Source: Colletes latitarsis
Taxonomy: Eukaryota; Arthropoda; Insecta; Hymenoptera; Colletidae
Length of the DNA: 64,000 nucleotides
Assembly: GCF_051014445.1 (NCBI RefSeq)
Contig: NC_135140.1
Span: forward strand, 14,935,501 to 14,999,500
Reading direction: 5' to 3'
The first letter of the stretch is position 1. The number at the start of each line of letters is the position of its first letter. The position numbers and the translations under genes are program-made. The notes under the pieces are model-generated. The model ran no database searches. It saw only the letters and a program-made list of their open reading frames with translations, and was not told the DNA's origin. Of the stretch, positions 52,101 to 62,900 are shown in pieces.

Positions 52101-53897
52101 AGAAATAAATTCTGCATTTTTAAATAAAGAGGTCATGAATAATATATTTCAAAATTTTATCTATTTAAATTATGAAAATATATTAGTTTCTGTAAAAGTT
52201 TAGCGTTTTACATAATATATCATGCTATAAGCTTTTTATTAAAATATTATAATATGTTGCCAATCGAACCTGAGAATTTCGATTGTAATAAAATTTGTTG
52301 ACTAGTAGAGTTTTCTATTCGAAGATTGTGCTCTTCATTATTTTTATGTAGTACATCTTTCTTCTGCTTAAATTTTTCTATTGTTGCTCGTGCAATACCT
52401 TTATCGTTATCACTTGATACATTCCCATTTAAACTTTCAAATCCATCATCATCTTGATGTACATTTTTTATGTTTTGATCTATAATAAAGATATATTTTA
52501 TATTTAAATATAAACATACAACTAAGATGAAAAACATTAGTACAGCTTATAATTTACTGACTTGATTGAGTATGACTAGTTGAAGCTTCATTTATTGGAA
52601 GAGGATTGCTCACAGGTGCATTTATTAGTTCATTATCACAGGATGCTTGAACAGTCACAAATTCCTATAAAAGATAAATAATTGTAAAGAAAACTATTAA
52701 AAATCTGTTACAGGAGTCTATTTCTCAAAGATAAATATTTAAGCATTTTAATGAACAAATTAGCAAAAAATACTGCCAACATAGGATAACATGCATTATG
52801 ATGAAATCTATGATAAAATATAATTACCTGAGATCGACTAGCAGTCAAAGAATTTTCAATTACAACTTTTTTAGCAAATCGTACAGAAGTTAAAACTTCG
52901 CCATTTACTGTACTAGCTTTTCCAGAAGCAGTATCTTGAGATGATTTGGAATCTTCATGCAAACCTACAAATGATACAATACATAGTAAACATAAATATA
53001 AAGTGATTTGCCAGAAACTTTGTATCCTACAAAAATGAAAGCTTACGTAAGTTTTGTCTTGTCCTTGATTTTCCCAGTCGACTCCTAGTATGTCGCGAAC
53101 GTCTAACTACTCTCTGTTTACTATGCGCATCAACTGTTGATGGACCTGAATGTGTTGATACAATGTGAGAATGAACAATGCATAGTACTAACATCATAAT
53201 AGTAGGTATTAATACTTCTGATGTTGACACAATCTGTAAAAAGTTATGTCATTTATTAAATATTTGTGAGTGTTTGTAATAGGAATATAATTATTATCGT
53301 ACATCACTTTCATTGTTCTTGGCCATCTGATAAAAATATACACACATATTGATCAATTGTAAACTATACAATAATAAAAATAATGTAAAAATTTTTAAAC
53401 TAGTCTGCTGCATCCACCATTTTCTATACAAAGGGAGAAATAATAATCGTTGAAAAGCCAAGCAAGCAACTGTTGATAATCCATGTTTTGGCTTGGCTTT
53501 TGTAAAAGAAGAACCTGCAATGAAAATTTTGTTTCAATATTTGCTATTAATCTATATATACTTATAAAATATATATTTTCATGTTTTAATGTTTTGAAAG
53601 AACAAAATTGCTTGTAATCTTTTAATTTAATACTCTACCTCGTACAAGATCCACATCAATAAGTTCTGTTTTCAATTTTGCAGTTCTCATTGGAACGTGC
53701 GTAAATCCTCCAAGAATGTGCTGTTCTACAGTTTTTTCCCATTGTTGCTTGTCGTAAGTACCAATTTTCTTCTGATACCTGGAACACGCAAATCATTAAT
53801 TGCATTAATATGACACTGATTCAAATAACTTTTTTTTTTGAGATCCAACAGTAAAATATAAAATTTCTTACCAATAAACAAGCTCGTTTAATTTCAT
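49161..53897 (-). CDS. phtf: PHTF homologue, multipass ER membrane protein
   Basis: Member of the PHTF family, originally named as putative homeodomain factors but predicted and reported as ER membrane proteins. Sixteen minus-strand exons: 53897-53872, 53778-53639, 53514-53303, 53233-53047, 52964-52828, 52664-52562, 52479-52270, 51992-51928, 51309-51140, 51000-50864, 50806-50497, 50271-50043, 49862-49767, 49701-49558, 49478-49383, 49310-49161; all phases agree, 803 residues. The signature N-terminus WYQKKIGTYDKQQWEKTVEQ and ELIDVDLVRGSSFTKAKPK are near-identical to the family. Hydrophobic segments lie at LKIFTLFLLLYSLQL, LIPTIMMLVLCIVH, GGLLLSVVLSLIPS, LILSCLLFFLLAVA, VIVSAVFIVTLLLL, LFWSFSLGIFILRF and VVLLSALSGVLSELL. 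The middle is hydrophilic and Ser-rich. The C-terminal ELESPFKISGLSTNP block is also a family hallmark. The first exon encodes only eight codons and part of a ninth. Confidence 0.93.
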
Positions 53898-55116
53898 TTT
53901 TGCCGATCGCTATCGTAATCCTATGCAATAACTATTAATTTTTAATTTTACCCAATAGTTGGATGCGTCTAAACGAACGGAAGATAATTTTCCGTATACT
54001 TTTCTTAGTAAATTTAAAGAAAATGTTGCTCCCATAATATATAACAACCGACAACTAATAACAACCTTTTATTTCACGGAATTCGAGCGGACGAGAAATA
54101 AAATACGAATGATTTCGTGATACATTTAGTAGTTTTCACGGCATTGCTTAGAATTGGATATTATTCAACGATCTTCGGTAATAATCGTGACAATTAAATA
54201 GCACGATTGCCTCTGATTGTCTTCAATTTACAACTGTTTACTAGTAAAATCTGGTATAAGTTTGCCATGCATTCAATATTTCTTATATCGAGTCCATTGG
54301 TTGTCGGCATTCGAACATCTGCTCGGACTACCATACCAACTTACCATTAAACCTATATCTTTCTGTTATCCAAAATTACGAAGTGAATATCACAACCAAT
54401 CCTACGATAATAAGTACAGAACAAGAGCTTTTATTGGTCATCATTTACATATCGTGTTTTCATTATTTATCGTTAAAATAATTTAAAAAAAATTTTCATG
54501 AAACGTCTATTCAACATCTTTTTTTAATAACTTCTCGACGTTTACTACATTTTGATGTTAATGGTTTTATAATACATTTTTGATTACTTTCTATTCAAGC
54601 CATGAGGTCGTAGTCGTATGTGCCCTGCATATTTATAATAAACCAAAAGTATAATTATTAAGAAAAAGGTGTAGAGTGTAAAATGCAATATATACTAGTG
54701 TTAAGATCGACACCGATATCGATTCTATTGATATTAATTTATAAATTTCAATCCAGTATCGATACATCGACAGAATTGTATCGATATCTCAAGAATGTAT
54801 CGATACCTATTTGATAATTAATTATGACAAGACAATGTACTTAACTGCAATATTATAGCAATTATTCATTTTTGATAAAAGTGAGTCATTGGAATATATT
54901 TGGATTCCACATTTGAGAGCAACGTGTACAAATAATATGAAAACAAGTTACAAAACACATCGAAATGAATGTCGGGCCTTGAGAAGTTTGACACTATTTG
55001 AAGTAATGCAATGTTTCAAAAGAAATTATTTTACGTTGTACATGTATTTATAATACAATTGCTAGGCTCGTTAAATACTCAAAGACAATAGGAATATTCA
55101 CAAACTTATTTTCAGG
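53898..55116. promoter_or_regulatory. Divergent promoter region of phtf and Edem2
   Basis: The two start codons face away from each other across 1.2 kb, and the sequence just before the Edem2 ATG (TTTTCAG then G) looks like a splice acceptor, so Edem2 probably has an untranslated first exon here. No TATA box stands out. Three exact TATCGATA palindromes at 54757-54805 are the main regulatory signal. Confidence 0.6.
54757..54805. promoter_or_regulatory. Three DRE (TATCGATA) sites in 49 bases
   Basis: TATCGATA occurs exactly at 54757-54764, 54779-54786 and 54798-54805, and a related GATATCGATT lies just upstream near 54715. TATCGATA is the DREF recognition site in Drosophila, found at housekeeping promoters, and its CGATA core is also bound by BEAF-32 at divergent promoters. 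Use of DREF here is inferred. Confidence 0.75.
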
Positions 55117-57186
55117 ATGTTGATCCTCAGTATAGGGTTGCTTTTTGGTCTTTTATGTTCGGTGAACGGATTACGTGAGTACGAGAAGAAAGATTTAATT
55201 GCTTTAAGGGAAGAAGTACGATCTATGTTCGATCATGCTTATTCGAGTTATTTAACATATGCTTACCCTTACGATGAACTACGGTCGTTGAGTTGCGATG
55301 GATTCGATACATGGGGTAGTTTTTCATTGACGCTTATCGATGCTTTAGACACTCTTGCCGTAATGGGCAATTTTTCCGAATTTCGACGCGTGGCAGCGAT
55401 TATAAGCGCCAGAGCAAATTTTGAAGCAAACATAAACGTATCTGTATTTGAAACTAATATCCGAGTAGTTGGAGGGTTACTCAGTGCTCATCTCTTGTCA
55501 CGTAAAGCTGGTGTCAATCTGGAGCCAGGATGGCCTTGTAATGGTCCACTATTACGTCTTGCAGAAGATATGGCAAAACGATTGATTGCAGCTTTTGATA
55601 CTCCAACAGGAATGCCATATGGTACAGTTAATTTGAAATATGGAGTGCCAGAAGGTGAAACAAGCATCACATGCACTGCTGGTATTGGTACATTTTTATT
55701 AGAGTTTGGAACTTTGTCTAGACTAACTGGGGATCCATTGTATGAAGAAGTTGCCATGAATGCTATTAAAGCATTACATTATTATAAATCAAACATTGGG
55801 TTAGTTGGTAACCATGTTGATGTATTAACGGGTTATTGGACAGCTCAAGATTCTGGAATTGGTGCAGGTGTTGATTCTTATTTTGAATATTTGGCAAAGG
55901 GTACCTTATTATTTCAAGATCCACTGCTAGCAACAATTTTTCATGAACACAAAGCTGCTATTGAAAAATATATTCGTAAAGAAGATTGGCATTTGTGGGT
56001 TTCTATGACAAAAGGTCAAGTGACCTTACCAGTCTTTCAATCTCTGGATGCTTATTGGCCTGGAGTACTCAGCCTTTTTGGTGAAATTGGAGATGCTATG
56101 AAATCTGTACATAATTACCATCGCGTTTGGAAACAATTTGGTTTTACACCAGAGTTTTATAATATCCCACAAGCAGAAGCAGGCACTAACAGGGAAGGGT
56201 ATCCATTAAGACCAGAGCTTGTAGAATCAGTTATGTATTTGTATAGAGCAACGGGTGATCCTTACTTGATACAAGTAGGAGTAGATATATTAAGAAGCTT
56301 GCAACACAGCGCAAAAACTACATGTGGGTATGCAACAATCAATGATGTCAGGGATCATCGTAAGGCAGACAGAATGGAATCATTTTTCTTAGCAGAGACA
56401 ACAAAATATCTTTATCTCCTCTTTGATCTTGATAATTTTATTCACAATTCTGGCCAGGAAGGTGAAATTATTCAGACTCAATGGGGTCAATGTATTGTAG
56501 ATGCAGGTGGATATATTTTCAATACAGAAGCACATCCCATAGACCCTGGAGCATTGTATTGTTGTCATCAAAATCAAAATTTGTTCCCAAATCAAAAGGC
56601 AGCATTATGGAAATTTGTTCTTGCAAATGATCAAACAGAAGAGGAAAATACAGAATATAATACACCATATCAGGATGACACCAAAAATAAATATAATGAT
56701 AAACTACCAGTTAAAATTGTAAAATTATCGGAAATGAGGCATACTTTCATAAGTGATGCAGAAGACAATCTTGATACAAATTTAGTTAATCCCATTCCGC
56801 CCATAAATGATGAGACTGACGAAATTACAATAACGGAAGAAGAAAATAAATTAAATATAAACTCAGAAACTGAACCCATGAAAGTACTAGTTGTTGCACC
56901 TCCCTCAGTAATTTATAAAGCTGATGATAGTGAAAGTGTTGATACGTTTGAAACATCTACGTCCGATGGACATTATTCTGCGCCTGGTTTAAGAAATCGT
57001 ACAAAATCATTTATTAAACAGACCAATACAAGAGCAACAAGATTTGAACCACAAATACTATTAGAGAATATTAGAAAAGGAAATTTATATCCTACAAATG
57101 TTTCTGCAAGACAGAATTATCAGATCTTGTCTTGTCAATCTCAATCATTCCTGCAACGTATATCCATTATGGGAGAATTTTTCTAA
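55117..57186 (+). CDS. Edem2: EDEM2-type GH47 alpha-mannosidase of ER-associated degradation
   Basis: ER-lumen glycoside hydrolase family 47 protein that starts trimming of mannose on misfolded glycoproteins, marking them for degradation. Single exon of 689 codons. A signal peptide covers residues 1-18 (MLILSIGLLFGLLCSVNG). The GH47 domain spans about 30-455, with CDGFDTWGSFSLTLIDALDT, the catalytic-acid motif VFETNIRVVGG (Glu112), TCTAGIGTF, GAGVDSYFEYL, YPLRPELVESVMYLYRATGD and RMESFFLAETTKYLYLLFD all intact. YIFNTEAHPIDP follows as in human EDEM2. The remaining about 200 residues form an acidic, Asn/Thr-rich extension, and the protein is longer than the 578-residue human EDEM2. AATAAA at 57276-57281 follows the stop. 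It is intronless in its coding part, unlike its neighbours. Confidence 0.95.
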   Translation: MLILSIGLLFGLLCSVNGLREYEKKDLIALREEVRSMFDHAYSSYLTYAYPYDELRSLSCDGFDTWGSFSLTLIDALDTLAVMGNFSEFRRVAAIISARANFEANINVSVFETNIRVVGGLLSAHLLSRKAGVNLEPGWPCNGPLLRLAEDMAKRLIAAFDTPTGMPYGTVNLKYGVPEGETSITCTAGIGTFLLEFGTLSRLTGDPLYEEVAMNAIKALHYYKSNIGLVGNHVDVLTGYWTAQDSGIGAGVDSYFEYLAKGTLLFQDPLLATIFHEHKAAIEKYIRKEDWHLWVSMTKGQVTLPVFQSLDAYWPGVLSLFGEIGDAMKSVHNYHRVWKQFGFTPEFYNIPQAEAGTNREGYPLRPELVESVMYLYRATGDPYLIQVGVDILRSLQHSAKTTCGYATINDVRDHRKADRMESFFLAETTKYLYLLFDLDNFIHNSGQEGEIIQTQWGQCIVDAGGYIFNTEAHPIDPGALYCCHQNQNLFPNQKAALWKFVLANDQTEEENTEYNTPYQDDTKNKYNDKLPVKIVKLSEMRHTFISDAEDNLDTNLVNPIPPINDETDEITITEEENKLNINSETEPMKVLVVAPPSVIYKADDSESVDTFETSTSDGHYSAPGLRNRTKSFIKQTNTRATRFEPQILLENIRKGNLYPTNVSARQNYQILSCQSQSFLQRISIMGEFF

Positions 57187-58333
57187 TACTTATGATAATG
57201 TTGTATATTAAAAATATACGATTTTATGTTTTACTTCTTATTATAGTTTATTTTAATGTAAATATGACATTAAAAAATAAAATGCAATATGAATTCAACT
57301 GTTATCCTTCTCTGAAGTATGTGATTTATTGTAAACAATTTCGGTAAATCTATTCTGTAATATTTATATTTTTACGCGTTTTAAATTGTACGAATTTTGT
57401 AGATGATTATAAATATTTTGTGCGATTAAAATGTTTATTTAGATTACATATCAATACGATTCAAAATAATCTATATAGATTAAATATGAATGATATCTAA
57501 TGTGTTTTCAATGAGATAGCATATATTGTTAATATCAATATGAACATTTTCTGTTTTTTTTTGCATATATATTGTATGCAAATATTATATATATAAATAG
57601 AAATGTTGGTCAATTTATAAAGAAAAATTATTAAAACTTTCGTAAACTACATGTAATATATTAGAATAATTTCTAATGAAATTACATACTTTAGATTTAT
57701 ACATATATTATTTTTGCTTATTATATTACATAATATTAATTACATATGTAGGTATATAAAACAGTTTTGTATTTAACTTATGTAATTATGTACTATGTAA
57801 TTATAAGTTTAGGCATATTCTTACAAATATCATTTTATTTTTACATTACATTCAAATTTTCGTTGAACGAGCAATAGAATCTTTAAGCTTGCGTTCGGTT
57901 TTTGTTGGTAGTACTGAAAGTACTATCTTTTTATCATTTCAATTTACTGATTGTTAAGTTACATTTATTGTTATAATACATTTATAATAATTAAATAATT
58001 ATCTTATTGATAACAATAAATCAATTTTATTGTTATCTTTCTTTATAGATATACAATTTGAAAAAATATATTATTAGTTTCACAGTGTTGCCAATAAAAA
58101 ATGGAAGGCGGAAGTAAAGAGTTTTGTTTAGTTATACTTTAATTCGGGCGAATAATTTGTATATTTAAAATAGTTTCTATACAAGTCTAAAAAAATTGGA
58201 ACAATTATATTACTTTTCAAATAAGGATTATACATTATAAATTATAAACCTGTGGTTGCTATGACGGGAAGTACCACGAATTGTATTATTGCATTTGGTG
58301 ATTCCCCGGTGTGCGTTATCGGATCGCGCCAGC
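57187..58333. other. Intergenic region after Edem2
   Basis: Apart from the Edem2 3' UTR this is AT-rich sequence without long open frames or repeats. The last 100 bases before the TATA box at 58334 are GC-richer and probably upstream promoter sequence of the following small gene. Confidence 0.6.
57276..57281 (+). terminator. Edem2 poly(A) signal
   Basis: A canonical AATAAA lies 90 bases after the Edem2 stop codon in otherwise AT-rich sequence. Confidence 0.6.
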
Positions 58334-58392
58334 TATAAATACCGGATTAAGCCAACAGTTCGTCATAATTGTTCCGACAACGTATCGAGCAC
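58334..58392 (+). promoter_or_regulatory. TATA/Inr core promoter and short untranslated exon
   Basis: TATAAATA at 58334-58341 is followed 31 bases later by TCATAA with its A at 58365, the expected TATA-to-initiator spacing. A GAGCAC|GTAAGA donor at 58392/58393 would end a 28-base untranslated first exon. The acceptor TTAATAG lies immediately before the ATG at 59001. Confidence 0.6.
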
Positions 58393-59000
58393 GTAAGAAA
58401 TATCTTCTAAAAATATCTTCTGAAAAATTAATAAGGTAATTATAAAAAATACTTTTTCCTTATGTTTACTAATTTGATGATAAATTGAATTGAAATATGT
58501 CAAATTTTAATTGTGCATTTGTGTGGTGGTATTCTTGCGACGTATTACCTACTTTTCTCTTTCTGTTCTGAATTTTGTGTTCTCGTGTAGAAGAAATGGA
58601 GTGTAATGTAAATTTTGATTTAAAAAGAAGAAATGAACGAAACGATTTAACAGATGGACCGAAATTGAATGAATTTTTTTTATTTTTATTTTTTTTAATC
58701 GCGTACACTTATCATTACTTTACTAAATATATTTTTATTTTACATTTATTTCGTCAATTTCCTCACAATTTTGACTCGCTTCTCGACAGTTCATTTTATG
58801 CTACGCATTTCTGATCAAAAAATGAATAAAACGTACATTTAACGAAAAGCAAAAGTTCACTTTACAGCAGACGCCACAGTTACTTTTCAAATATTACGTT
58901 CGCATATGCATTGCACAGTTCGCATTTGTAATCATGTACATTTTGTAACTAGATGGGTTTATTATTCGTGTATATTTAATAATTTATTTTCTTTTAATAG

Positions 59001-59150
59001 ATGGATAAAGCGGCCAAAGATAATCGAGCAAACCAACTGAACCCTAATTATGCAGGCCATAAAGCTGGGTACCAGGGGACAGGGACTAAATCCGACCTGG
59101 ACAACCACGCTAATCATGGAAATCCAAACAATAAAAATTATCCAAAATAA
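59001..59150 (+). CDS. 49-residue hydrophilic protein with repeated NPN motifs
   Basis: I do not recognise this gene by name. The ATG follows directly on a TTAATAG acceptor, and the promoter-first exon pair at 58334-58392 fits as its 5' end across a 608-base intron. The product has no signal peptide or membrane segment and is rich in Asn, Gly, Lys and His. It contains two related blocks, NRANQLNPNY and NHANHGNPNN, separated by HKAGYQGTGTKSDLD, suggesting internal duplication. The codon composition is much less AT-rich than the flanks, which supports real coding. The role is unknown; a small cytosolic, possibly stress-related protein is only a guess from composition and the TATA promoter. Confidence 0.6.
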   Translation: MDKAAKDNRANQLNPNYAGHKAGYQGTGTKSDLDNHANHGNPNNKNYPK

Positions 59151-59471
59151 TTTTTGTTAATATATATCCATATAAAAAGATGTATCTTAATTAATAATGT
59201 AACAGCAATACATCTGACTTGATAAAATATACTTTAATTTGTTTAAAATTAACAAATTCCCTTCAATTCCCTTCTGAATAGAATTTACAATATATAGATT
59301 GCAATAATCATTACCACTGATTACAGAGATAGCATTAACATTTATTGCTTTCTTTTTACAAATACTTCATGCAATTTTCTCATTCATATTTTGAAAAACA
59401 AATTGACGAGTTTGTTACGATTTAACGATACAGGTTTTACGGATAGGGGGTTAATAATTGTTAATAATATT
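59151..59471. other. Convergent 3' flanks of two small genes
   Basis: AT-rich spacer between the stop codons of the two small genes. No canonical AATAAA stands out on the plus strand. Confidence 0.5.
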
Positions 59472-59985
59472 TCAACGAGATATGTCCACTGCGGCTGGCT
59501 GTTTTATCCAAAATCCCCAATTAGTAAATTGTTTTCCATCTGGTCCTTCGCTGGGGTTTCGAAACACTTGTATCTTTACACGAGGTACTTCGTCTGAAAT
59601 TGAACTTTGTATAATTTCGTCTTGCAGTAGTTTCTTTCCTGTATCGCGTTCCGCGACTATTAATGTTGCCCAAGCAAGGAAGTACAATAAACGGTTAATT
59701 TTCTGGAAAAACAGACATTTAATATGAAAGCTTTGTAACTGAGGAGAAAATAGAACATTATTCAGTCTTGTCGCGAGCAAGTCGAAGAAATTAACGTTTC
59801 GAGTTTGAGTCACGAGTGAATAAAAATTTTTAACTTCTCTCATTTGTTTATGACGAGACTGTATACAGAGTGATAAAGAAAAATGTAGAGATTAATAAAT
59901 ACAATTGTAGATATGGCTTGGAAAAAATTAGTTATCCAACGACATTTATCGACATAAATGTTTTATGACTTACCAATAGCTTCAT
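59472..59985 (-). CDS. Small secreted protein of 80 residues
   Basis: I do not recognise the family. Minus-strand exons 59985-59974 (MKLL) and 59702-59472 join in phase 0 across a GTAAGT...TTTCCAG intron of 271 bases. The joined N-terminus MKLLKINRLLYFLAWATLIVA is a textbook signal peptide, positively charged then hydrophobic, that exists only after splicing. The mature part of about 59 residues starts at ERDTGKK, is cysteine-free, and ends in an aromatic-rich segment (NWGFWIKQPA). The frame upstream of the ATG is open to 60207, so a longer N-terminus cannot be excluded, but it would bury the signal. It could be a neuropeptide-like or cuticle-associated secreted protein; the only dibasic site is GKK. 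Confidence 0.55.
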
Positions 59986-62900
59986 CTTGAGCAGTTTAAA
60001 TGCAATGGCGTTTTCAAATAGAACGAAACCTTTATGTACCGATAAATAGTATTTAGAGCATAACTGATTTAACTGTTTCGCGGTTTTTACATAGGTTTTT
60101 GCATAGAGAAAGTCTCCTCTGTTCTTAAAAAGTGACAGTGAAAATACTGACCAACGAAAGTTGACGATCTCAAAGCAAACATCATTCCTGTTATTGGTGA
60201 GATACAACCTGATTTATTGAGATTGTAAACCCTTATTGGAAAACTCTAATGTTGTCTTGCGAGCTTTATGATTCGGGTTAAAGTAAATGATGCGTGTGTA
60301 AAATTTTGATAATGTATTTTCGTCTTTCATAATTTATATATATTTATATACATATATGTATGTATACTTGGAAGCCCATTTTACATCGTTCTGTAACGCC
60401 TATACGTTTCATATTTAACTACGTTTGATGTCTAATCGTAAATGATCAATTTTCAGAACACGTGACCCTTCGGTCGAATGCGAGACACGTGAGTTTTACA
60501 GTCCGCAATAATAGTGTAAAACAGTAATATAAAACCATATAAATCTTTGATATAAGAAAGAATTTTACGTACGCAGAGTATGTTATTGTTTATTTTAGGA
60601 GACATCTTTTGTAAAGTACCATTCATTAACTGCGATAAAACTATAAGACATTAACATTTTAAATTTATTTCTATAGTTTATTAATAATGTGTATTGTCTC
60701 CTTTGTTTTTTTTATAACTTTTAATATTCTTCGAGGAATAGATTTGTACAGTTTTTGGATCGTTTTTTGCTTTATATTCGTTCATTTTTCTTCAATATAT
60801 ATCTTCAACTCCTGTACACTATTGAATTGCTTTCCTTTTCACGCTGCCTGTTATAAACAATAACATACTCTACGCAAAAGATGAATTTTCTTCCTACAAC
60901 GCAGACTTCCATGGTTTTATATGTATGGTGTCTTATAGTATTGTCGCGAAGTGTAATCAGTGAAAATCGCTCGAATGAACAATGACGTAACGTTGACGAT
61001 AATTATTCCGCATACTTTTATACAATTATAGCTACCGACGATACGAATTTAAACAAATTCACCAGCGACTGCGCTCCACGCGTCCATAGACTATACAATG
61101 GCACACTGATTCCTAAATTCCTGAATCGCTCGATCTTTGGTCATTGCTTCGTTAAACACCCTTCTGGCCTTTGTATTTTACACGATAAATTAATAACCTT
61201 GCCAACGTAGTTTACTATTGCTTTTACAAAAGTTGAAAAGAACGAATCCGAAATGTATAATTATTTACACTGGAGACAGCGGGAAAGTAAAACAAAAAGT
61301 TCTAAATAATTACATATTTTGGATTCCAAAGTCCAAAATTGATTAATTTCTATCATTGTTCTTTAACAACTGAACTGTATCGAACGATATTGTTAAATAT
61401 TGTAACGGGCTTTGGTATTAAATTCCGACGCGCGAAATGCCCGTTCGAGGATTCTATTTTGAAAAGAAAAGAAACAGAAAGAAAACTTTGTCGTATTCGC
61501 TGTACATGCTTCTTAGATTTATTTTTCATTGATTATCTTTGTTTCTTTTCTTTTAACGTAACATTTAATATTTTGTTGGTTCGTAAAGCGAACGACGATA
61601 GCAAAATTTTAGATTATTTTCATTCATAATCACTAGATTATTGCACTGTGGATTATTAACAAAGGAACAACGTGCCATATTAATCGTTGTGTTAGCTATA
61701 CACGATAACGAATAATTCTATATCTTTCTCAGGCGTATAAAGATAAAAATGAAACAAGATAGGTAGTGTTGGTCAGTGAGCAATTAAGAAGCGTCGGCCA
61801 TTATGGAAGCATTAATAAGCGAATACTTTTTGAACATTTCTTTACAGTCTCTTTTCGAGAATAGCGTTCCTTCGATTAATAATTATTTCAAGCCTTCTTC
61901 TTCAATTTCGACTAAACAAAATGACCAAACGCATGGATTTCTTAGCTTTCCGTAATTCTTTCTTTGCAATTATTGCGGTTGTATCACGCCCAAGCGTAGT
62001 CTGATTTTATCTATCGCTTGTACCTTTGGTCGACAATTATAATCAAAGTTCGAGTTGTACGTGTCTTAAATAAACGATTAATGTTGTACATGATATCGAT
62101 CTTTTACAAATGACAAGGCAATATTTCACTTCATTTATCATTCGTCTACCTTGATGATGTCCAAGAAGGAAACGATTTCCGTGACAAAGGATAAACAGGT
62201 TAAAACGATGAACAGCGATGATTTTACTTATACGTTAAATTTGATCATAGCCTTAACAATTAACGCTTAACCCCTATAACTCTCAATATACAGGGTGTTT
62301 GGCCACCCCTGGGAAAAATTTTAATGGGAGATTCTAGAGGCAAAAATAGGATGAAAATCAAGAATACCAATTTGTTGATGGAGGCTTCGTTAAAAAGTTC
62401 CGCCCGTACTGAATTTTTTTCTCGAAAGTGGGTAGAATTTCGGAGGTACGTGTATTCACCAAAAATGATTGTAATTTACCCCCGCAACCAAAAATAACTT
62501 TTTCAAATTGATTTGAAATTTTCGAATTTACTTTTTTAATAACTTTTTAACGATACCTTAGTCAAGAAATATTCTTGATTTTCGACTTATTTTGGTCTCC
62601 AGAATCTCCTATTAAAATTTTTCCCAGGGGTGGCCGAACATCCTGTATATACATATGTATATATATATACATATATATATGTATATGTATAACGTTTAAT
62701 ATCATTGACAAAGATTTTCTTCGATCAATAGATCGCGTTACGTTAATTAGTATTATCATTCTGGAAGACATCATTGGAAGACTCGTTTCATAAATATTAT
62801 CGTATCTCATTTAAATAACACGTTTCTGCGACTGCGAGATGTTCTTGATTTCCTTTTAGTCTTTACATTTCATTTTAACATTGATTAGAAACGTTTATGT

